From the NCBI GenBank assembly GCA_014529385.2, contig CM043950.1:77743935-77807934 (forward strand): a stretch of DNA of 64,000 nt, written 5' to 3'. The notes under the pieces are model-generated. The model made no database searches. It was not told the origin of the DNA and worked only from the letters and a program-made list of their open reading frames with translations. This document shows positions 57,009 through 64,000 of the stretch, in pieces (within the stretch, counting starts at the first letter, position 1; every line of letters starts with the position of its first letter). Origin of the DNA: Adiantum capillus-veneris (lineage: Eukaryota; Streptophyta; Polypodiopsida; Polypodiales; Pteridaceae). Position numbers and translations under genes: made by a program.

Positions 57009-59680
57009 TGAGGCGGTCCGGGGCGGGCAACAAGAGAGGCGACCTCTAAACACCCCTCAAGGCTCCCGTGCTGCTCAATTGGGGCTGGGGCAACCACAAG
57101 CACAACACAACAACAAACCCACAGCCAAACCAAAACAAGATAGGGGCACCACCTAGTTATGGTATGCGAACTAGGACGCAAGAGAGATTTTGGCACAACC
57201 AAGAAGATGCACCACACAACACACACAAACAACCTCACACCAAGACACATATGAAATGGACCAGAGAGAGCTAGAGCAAAGGGAAGAGAGAGAGGGAAGG
57301 ATCTTGCGTAATACCTTATTTGTGACTTGCAAATGGAGATGGTTCGTTATGATGCTATCGTAGAACTTGTACAAAACTCACTCAATGCTTAGTGATTGCT
57401 AATCATTGCCAAAACACACACACACTGTCTTAGGGTGTGGGAGACCTCTCACCACAATACCCTCTTACAATGGACACAAAACTGGCAATGGAAAACACAC
57501 TAAAACACTTTCTCAAATCAAGATCAACCGATAAAACTCAAAATACACAAGTCACCTTGAATTTACCAAACCGTATTGCACAAATGGAAGGACGAAGATT
57601 TAAACGTCGAATCACGCCTTTGATGCACCAAACCTCAATTTATTGATGATGAAGGAGCATGTAAAATAGTGTTTTTGAGATTTGTGGAACTCACGCTCTC
57701 TCACTTGCAATGTGTAGCTTGAAGGCTTCTCTCACACCAAGAGTGAAGCTCACAAGTGGTTGCTACACCTAAGTCTCTCCTCACGCATAGAGTGTTGGGG
57801 TGCTATGTGAGATGTTGGAGGTTGTTTTACAAGAAGGAGAGGGGCCTATTTATAGGTTGGAGACCCCTCATAAAGATTATTGGAAATCCTAATTTACAAG
57901 CTAACAAATCAGGATTATGAATTTTTTGAATATCAAAACATTGCGGGCCTTCTTTGTCTGCTTGAGTCATGGGTGTGGGCTCAAAAGAGAGCATTATTGA
58001 TGGTAAATAAGGTGAAAGTCAGTAAGGAGAGAGAAAGAGAGAGAGAGAGTGTGTTACTATACACATGTCTTGAGGTGAGGTGTCTTTTATGGTTAGCTCA
58101 ATGCTATTTTGTGTTAGCATGTTAGTCGTTAGTAATCACTAGAAAGTTAATGTTACATTTACAATGGGTAGAGTGATTTGATTTGATGAAGGAAGAGGGG
58201 TGAATTAAAAGAGAATCATTGAGATGGTGAAGCTTTGAAGAAGCTTGAACTCACCCTTGTGTAGATTGTGGAAAAAATGACCGCTGGTCTTCTTCTTCTT
58301 CTTCGCTTCTTTACGCCGCCGCTGCCAAGGTTGATCATCGTGATGAAAATGGTAATTCCGTTGATGAGATCTTTTGATTTGCAGAGGTTAAGCATGGTAC
58401 ACATGCTGAATTTATGTATATATATAAGGAGTAAGATGGAATTGTACTTTGGAGATAATAGAGAGAGGCATAGAGATGGTGTATGTACATGGAGAGCTCA
58501 TATGAGAGCTATGGGAGTAAGTGGGGAGGTTAATGGTGAAGAAGGTGAGAGAAACCATTGAAGGTGCAGGTTTGAGTGAGGGATTGAGAGAAATGGGTGT
58601 GTGTGTGTGTGTGTGTGTAGAAGTGTGGAAAGAGGTGAGAGAAGACTACGGGCTACTTGTGAAAAAAGTGGGCAGACAAGGGTCCACTCAAAAAATCATA
58701 GCTCACCGCTGGTAGCTCCAAAAATCATGACAAAATTTGAGGTGATTATTCAGAGCGTGGGCTACATTTTCTCTTTTGACCACTGCTCCAAATGCAGAGT
58801 GGAGATAGGTGCCAAAATTCTCACCAAAAAGCCTGTTTTTATGCTTGCAAAAGTCTTTTAGTGGACCCCTCCTTTGTTGAATTTGTACAATGCATCCAAG
58901 AGTGAGCCCCTCCTTTGTCATATCATAATACAAAGCATCCAAGTTGCCCTTGACACATGCATGGAGGAGGATTATTGGTGAATAAAGAAATATATACATG
59001 GTGGGACTAGTGTATGGACTATTCATGGACTTTAGCTCAATGAGCACATGGTGTTAGAATAATGAGTAAAAATAATAATAAAAATATGGAGGAGTTATGG
59101 ATATGGAAAGATATTGGAATCATATGATATGATCCCTCCTTGAATTATTTTGGGTGAAAGAGGAAAAGGTATGCAAGTAAATAATATAATAAAAGTAACC
59201 AATGAGTAGAAATCAATTTTTTGTTTTCACGAGGGTGAGGGTGAAAATGTGGGAGTGATTTGTATAAAGGAAAAATATGAGGTTAGAGTATGTACATATT
59301 GGCAAAAAATATAATTATGGTGTAAGAGGATGAAAGAAGGTGTTATAGGTTTAATAAAACACACACCTAAGTAGAAATATTTAAATAAAATACCAAAATA
59401 ATTATAAAAAATCCCTATATTTAGGCCATATATACAATGAAATATTTACACACAAAGAGGCCATAATATACTTTTATTTTTTATTTTTTTTATTTTTTTT
59501 GGCTCACCTAGCCCAGTGACTAGCTAGCTGAGGGTTTTTTAAGAAAATATAGGAAAAGCCCCCTAACTCACACACGCCTATTTGCAGTGAAATGGTAGGG
59601 ATAGCCATAGTGTTTGGGTGATTTTGGTAGGGTGGAGTAACTTAGTATAGCATTTATGGAGAGTCGAAAAACGGCTATCA
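57009..59680 (-). mobile_element. 3' LTR of the Tat-lineage gypsy element
   Basis: 2672 bp. On the minus strand it runs TGATAGCCGTTTTTCG (59680) to CCGGACCGCCTCA (57009). Preceded by a polypurine tract (CCTGGGGGAGGGCTAA, 59696-59681). Adjoining 57004-57008 is AACGC, the expected target duplication, whose partner is outside the window. It contains short CA, GA and GT microsatellites (57414-57425, 58030-58050, 58597-58618) and no gene. Confidence 0.85.
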
Positions 59681-59708
59681 TTAGCCCTCCCCCAGGATGA
59701 TGGTATAT

Positions 59709-62700
59709 TCATGTACCATCATAGAGCATCTTTTCCAAAGAGAGTGCTTTAGAGTCCTTGACGAGATCTTCATTGTTTGGCCCCTCAGAATTTTGGCTGG
59801 AGTTACACTCATGCTTCATGTAACAATACTTACATGAGACAGAGGCCTTTGGACAGATCTTTGGTAGATCCTTTGGTAGAAGGCGACTCAAATAGGGCTT
59901 CAAGCGATACCCGTTTACCTTCCTGGAGTGCTCTTTACCATTCAAGTCCATAAGCTGATAGTAACTAGAATTGAAAGCCTTCTTCACTATGTATGGCCCT
60001 TGCCATCTAGTTTCAAACTTGGCATCAAAACGATTGTCAAGTCGGTTGTCATACCTTAGCACAAGCTCTCCTTCCTTGATGCCGTTGTCCTTCAGTTTCT
60101 TGTCGTGCGATTCTTTCGCTTGTGTGGCTTTCCTCTTGTAGCACTCGTATGCTGCTTCTCTTTTCCACTCAAGCTCCACTAACGTAAGAAGTAGATCCAT
60201 CCATACCTCTTGATCATCTTGTGCTCCTTTGCCATGAAGTCGCATTGTTGGAATGTTGAGCTCGATAGGCTGCAAAGCCTCTTGACCATAGACCAAGTGA
60301 AATGGTGTGAACTCCGTGGCTTCCCTATATGTGGTTCGATATGCCCACAAGGCACCATCCAAGAAGTCATCCCATAATTTTTTCTTGTTTTGCATCATCT
60401 TTCTAATGATTCCTGCAATGACACCATTAGCCTTCTCCACCAAACCATTTGACTGTGGGTAGTATGGTGTGCTATGACGATGTAGAATGTGAAGCTCTTC
60501 ACAAACTTCTGTGAGCAAGCCCTTCCTAAACCCTGGGCCATTATCAGAAACAATCTCCAAAGGCGTGCCAAATCTGCAACAAATGTGAGTGTACACAAAC
60601 TTGCTAACCGTCCTCTCATTCACTCTTGCCACACTTTGAGCTTCCACCCACCTAGTCATATAGTCTACAGCCACTAGAATGTAGAGTTTACCATTTTTTG
60701 TCCTAGGCAGAGGACCCATAGCATCAATGCCCCACTTTTCAAAGGGTCCATTTGCAAGCACTATTTGCCTCGGGCCATGCACCAACCTTCTATTTCCATT
60801 TATCTGACAATTGTGACAGCTTTTACACCAATGTTGAACATCCACATGCAAGCTTGGCCAAACATACCCCGCAAGCAAAATCTTCTTCACAGTTGATTCT
60901 TGGGCAAAATGACCACCACATGCCTCTTCATGCAAACCTTTTAGAATGGCTGGAATTTCCTCAATAGTTGGTACTCTTCTGCATACTTGATCCTTCCCTT
61001 TTTGATAGAGGGAGCCTTCTAGGAAGAGATATACGCTTGCCTTCTTCATGAGTCTCCTCTTCTGAGCTTTTGTGAAGTCTGGTGGAAACTCACCCTCCAA
61101 AATGTAGCCAATGATGGGAGCCAATGACTCCAATCCCTGGTACCTCGGTTGCTTCACAGCAGCCGCCACCATGATGACCTGCACTTCTTTCTTTACACAT
61201 GCAACGGCTTGTTGTGCAAGTAAATCAGCATCTTCATTTTGTTTCCTAGGAATATGATATAGTTGCACTTCTTCAAATTGATTAAACAATCTACGAATGG
61301 CATGAACTTTTGTCCGTAAGCTCTCATTCTTGCATGCCCAAATGCCTAAAATCTGTTTAACAATGAGAAGTGCATCTCCCTTTACCATGAGGCGTTGTAT
61401 CCCTTGGCCAATGCACATCTTCAAACCTTGAAGTAGAGTGTCATATTCTGCTTCATTGTTGCTAGCTGAACTTGGTAGATTGAACTTCTCTTTCATGACC
61501 ACCTCTCCACTTGGGTTGAGCAACACTAGCCCTCCCCCTGCTTTTCCTGTGGCTCGTCGAAAAGCTCCATCAAAGAACAAGGTAAAAGCATTGGGAATAC
61601 TTTTTGGTGGTGGCAATGGTAGGGTCTTTACTTGAGGCACCTTAATTTCCTTCTTATGTACCCTATAAGTGAGAATCCCTGCCAATTGTGCACGCACACT
61701 ATCTTCTACCTTGAAAGAGTATTGGAACTCTTGCAACTCCATAATCCACTTTGAGATCCTAGTACTAAGATTCATTTGAGATGACACCCAAGGGAACAAA
61801 TTTTCTGCAGTGAGAATTACAAAAGGTTTTGGTAGTAGGTAGGATCTAAACTTTCTCACCGCAAACATGAGAGAAAGCATCATGAGTTCTGCTTCTGTGT
61901 AGTCTCTCTCCAAAGCATTCATGACCCTACTAGAAAAGTAGATGGGTCGCATCCTTGTACTGTGGGGATCTTGTTGTAGCAACACAGCACCAATTGTTTC
62001 CCTTCCAACACTAGAGCTAACAAAGAATGTGTACTCCCAACAAGGAGGCATGAGTGTTGGTAGCTCTGACAAAATGACTTTAATGTTACAAAAATACTCT
62101 TCAAGCTCATCAGACCATGCAAATTCTACTTGTTGTGTCAACTTTTGCAAAGGATGAAGCAACTCCGAGGCTAAGTGAATGAAGCGTGACATATACTTCA
62201 CCTTCTGAATGAAAGAGATGACCTCCTTAAGACTCTTCGGTGATGGGAGCTCAATAAGAGCCTTTGCCTTTGAAGGATCCACCTCAATGCCTTTATAGGA
62301 AACCTTGTGACCGAGCAAGATCACTTCATCCTCACCTATGTGGCACTTGTCGGGGTTGAGTTGACCTCCCATGTCGTAGAGCTTCTTTAAACCTTCTTCT
62401 ACCCTTTGTAGATGCAATGATTCTGAGCTATAAATGCAAAAATCATCAATGAACACCCTAATTGACTTTCCAAAGAATGCTTGAAACACCATGTTCATGA
62501 AACGTTGGAATGTTGCAGGAGCATTTGTCAGACCAAATGGCATGACTCTAAAAGCATAACAACCCCAAGGAGTGATAAAGGTTGTTTTCAATTGATCTTC
62601 CAATGCGATACCTATTTGAAAGTAGCCTGAGTAGCCATCACACACAGTGTACTTCTCATGACCAGCTACTTCATTTAGTATCTCATCCTGAAATGGGAGG

Positions 62701-64000
62701 GGAAAGTGATCTCTTTTTGTTGCCTCATTGAGTGGACGGTAATCCACACACACCCTCCACTTTCCGTTCTTCTTAGGAGTGACAACAACAGGAGAGACCC
62801 ACTCTGAATTCTCCACTGGATAAATGAACCCTGCTGCTAGAAGCTTTCTTACCTCCTTGAGTAAAGCCTGCTCCTTGATGACTCCTAGCCTTCGTAGCTT
62901 CTGAGCCTTAGGTGTGGCCTCTGGCTTCAACTCAATTTTGTGCTGAACAGCATCTACTCCACGCACATCGGTGTAGTCTTTAGCAAAAAGCCTAGGAAAC
63001 TTCCTTAGCACACATTTGAACTCCTCTCTTTCATCCTTTGTAAGTGTTGTTGATAGCATACCTTCCAGCATCCCTTCATCTTGATATTCACCTTCGTTCT
63101 CTTGAGGACCTACCTCCTCCAAGCCTTGACAAGAGGTCTCTTGGTTGCTTGTCTTAAACCTTACCCCCATGACTTCGATGGAAGACTCCTCTTCAGTAAT
63201 GCTGCAGCTACTTTCTTCTTCTGAAGTGCTATCGGTCCAACCTTCTTCCGTCTCACTTTGAGATGATTCTTCATGGAGCTCCTCTTGGTGTTGCTCCTTC
63301 ATGTCAAAGACAACCTTCTTATGATTGTCATTCCTGCAAATTAATTTCCCACTTTCCCAATCCTGCAAAGCTCGCATTTTCATTAGCCATGGTCTCCCTA
63401 GGATAAATGGGTAACCATTTCCTTTGGTAGACATGACATAGAAATCCACTGCCTTCTTAATGCCAAAGGCCTCCACAAAAACATTTTTACAAATGCCTAC
63501 GCACCTAGCCTTGCTATTGTTTGCCATCTTGACCTTAATTTCCGGTGTCTCATGGATGTGCATGCCTAGTTTTTGCATGAGTCCCTCTGTCATGATGCAA
63601 ATTTGTGCACCCCCATCCACTAGACCTTTCCTAACCAATCTTCCTTTGATGTAACAGTCTAGCACCGGTGTAATGTCCTCATTCATTTCAGCTTGTGCAA
63701 TTTTTACAACAGGCACACTCTCTTTTACCTTTCTCCTAGTGCTAACTGCCCTTGTTAAATCCCTCCTAACTTGTGGACATAATGCAAGAAATTGAGGCCA
63801 TGAAATATCAGGACCCTTACCTCTCATGTCTTCCAACAAGTTGTACGGAGCCATACCATGTCCAAGAGGGAAGTCTTGGAGGTTGATACGACGTCGAGTC
63901 CTCTTGGTTTCCTTGGTTTCCTTTGCCTTCTTGCCTTGTCCATGGTCACTCTGTGATGTGACTCCTTCTTTCTCTTTACCTTTTCGTCGGCCACGCTTAA
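59709..64000 (-). CDS. Tat-lineage Ty3/gypsy gag-pol polyprotein, intact, 5' end outside window
   Basis: Open from the window edge to the stop at 59709. An internal Met lies at 63854 (residue 1 below), but the frame continues upstream with a very basic tract (KRGRRKGKEKEG, TKRTRRR), so the true start is outside. Domains: protease, D80-G-G-A in LVDGGAQICIM and ILGRPWL; RT with D406 (VCDGYSGY) and FIDD at 468-471; a first RNase H that lacks its catalytic Asp (VSSS near 612-615); a second, archaeal-type RNase H with D762 (FFDGAF), E801, D827 and D875/D877; integrase H2C2 (HEEACGGHF, CKSCHNC), then D1044, D1104 and E1140 (D-x59-D-x35-E), and a C-terminal region WQGPYIVKKAFN. All visible catalytic residues of RT, second RNase H and integrase are present. 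No chromodomain. It is followed 13 bases later by the polypurine tract and LTR. Likely a recent, possibly active insertion. Confidence 0.95.
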   Translation of the reverse strand, partial: KRGRRKGKEKEGVTSQSDHGQGKKAKETKETKRTRRRINLQDFPLGHGMAPYNLLEDMRGKGPDISWPQFLALCPQVRRDLTRAVSTRRKVKESVPVVKIAQAEMNEDITPVLDCYIKGRLVRKGLVDGGAQICIMTEGLMQKLGMHIHETPEIKVKMANNSKARCVGICKNVFVEAFGIKKAVDFYVMSTKGNGYPFILGRPWLMKMRALQDWESGKLICRNDNHKKVVFDMKEQHQEELHEESSQSETEEGWTDSTSEEESSCSITEEESSIEVMGVRFKTSNQETSCQGLEEVGPQENEGEYQDEGMLEGMLSTTLTKDEREEFKCVLRKFPRLFAKDYTDVRGVDAVQHKIELKPEATPKAQKLRRLGVIKEQALLKEVRKLLAAGFIYPVENSEWVSPVVVTPKKNGKWRVCVDYRPLNEATKRDHFPLPFQDEILNEVAGHEKYTVCDGYSGYFQIGIALEDQLKTTFITPWGCYAFRVMPFGLTNAPATFQRFMNMVFQAFFGKSIRVFIDDFCIYSSESLHLQRVEEGLKKLYDMGGQLNPDKCHIGEDEVILLGHKVSYKGIEVDPSKAKALIELPSPKSLKEVISFIQKVKYMSRFIHLASELLHPLQKLTQQVEFAWSDELEEYFCNIKVILSELPTLMPPCWEYTFFVSSSVGRETIGAVLLQQDPHSTRMRPIYFSSRVMNALERDYTEAELMMLSLMFAVRKFRSYLLPKPFVILTAENLFPWVSSQMNLSTRISKWIMELQEFQYSFKVEDSVRAQLAGILTYRVHKKEIKVPQVKTLPLPPPKSIPNAFTLFFDGAFRRATGKAGGGLVLLNPSGEVVMKEKFNLPSSASNNEAEYDTLLQGLKMCIGQGIQRLMVKGDALLIVKQILGIWACKNESLRTKVHAIRRLFNQFEEVQLYHIPRKQNEDADLLAQQAVACVKKEVQVIMVAAAVKQPRYQGLESLAPIIGYILEGEFPPDFTKAQKRRLMKKASVYLFLEGSLYQKGKDQVCRRVPTIEEIPAILKGLHEEACGGHFAQESTVKKILLAGYVWPSLHVDVQHWCKSCHNCQINGNRRLVHGPRQIVLANGPFEKWGIDAMGPLPRTKNGKLYILVAVDYMTRWVEAQSVARVNERTVSKFVYTHICCRFGTPLEIVSDNGPGFRKGLLTEVCEELHILHRHSTPYYPQSNGLVEKANGVIAGIIRKMMQNKKKLWDDFLDGALWAYRTTYREATEFTPFHLVYGQEALQPIELNIPTMRLHGKGAQDDQEVWMDLLLTLVELEWKREAAYECYKRKATQAKESHDKKLKDNGIKEGELVLRYDNRLDNRFDAKFETRWQGPYIVKKAFNSSYYQLMDLNGKEHSRKVNGYRLKPYLSRLLPKDLPKICPKASVSCKYCYMKHECNSSQNSEGPNNEDLVKDSKALSLEKMLYDGT

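Overview
This window is intergenic, repeat-dominated DNA from a land plant with a large genome. The evidence is the mix of Ty1/copia and Ty3/gypsy elements, a Tat-lineage gypsy polyprotein with two RNase H domains (a plant-specific arrangement), chromodomain integrases, and Met-tRNA primer sites of the plant type (TGGTATCAGAGC). Species cannot be resolved. No tRNA, rRNA or CRISPR was seen, and no clearly functional host gene. Almost every coding region is a transposon gene broken by stops and frameshifts. The exception is the 3' part of a Tat gag-pol frame (59709-64000), which is open to the window edge.

Layout. 1-4549: a copia pol gene and its 3' LTR, each holding one copy of the same 1.3-kb non-autonomous DNA transposon with TTAA target duplications. 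4550-6340: a 149-bp tandem repeat and CT/CA-rich low-complexity DNA. 6340-13070: a long array built on a 'GGACAAGTGGTGGACC' motif. It is interrupted by a short-LTR element that carries 170-bp tandem repeats, which are in turn interrupted by a gypsy solo LTR with exact TSD. 13143-15285: an intron-containing, decayed gene with a ParB-like motif. 15274-23005: a minus-strand chromovirus (LTR, integrase, RNase H) whose chromodomain is split by a second gypsy element at 17380-21369. That second element has suffered an internal inversion. 23005-34494: two related non-coding LTR elements, head to head. The minus copy (23005-26999) lies against a copia gag remnant. The plus copy (28849-34494) is complete with both LTRs. 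34495-37228: copia gag-protease-integrase, cut off by the next insertion.

37229-64000: the 3' LTR and interior of a very large minus-strand gypsy element, here called G1. Its interior is about 17.5 kb. In minus-strand order it holds a PBS, a leader with palindromes, gag, protease, RT-RNase H, an integrase with two H2C2 modules, a second protease-like domain fused behind the integrase, a Trp-motif basic region, a second palindrome-rich spacer, an extra coiled-coil ORF, and the 3' LTR. Its 5' LTR is itself broken by a short-LTR element fragment (55833-56929) and by the Tat element (57009 to beyond the window).

The insertion order can be read from target duplications and restored reading frames: copia, then G1 into it, then the short-LTR fragment and the Tat element into the G1 LTR. 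G1 is the most unusual object. Two clusters of a 24-bp palindrome sit just upstream of its two separate ORF groups, and it appears to encode two different retropepsin-like domains.
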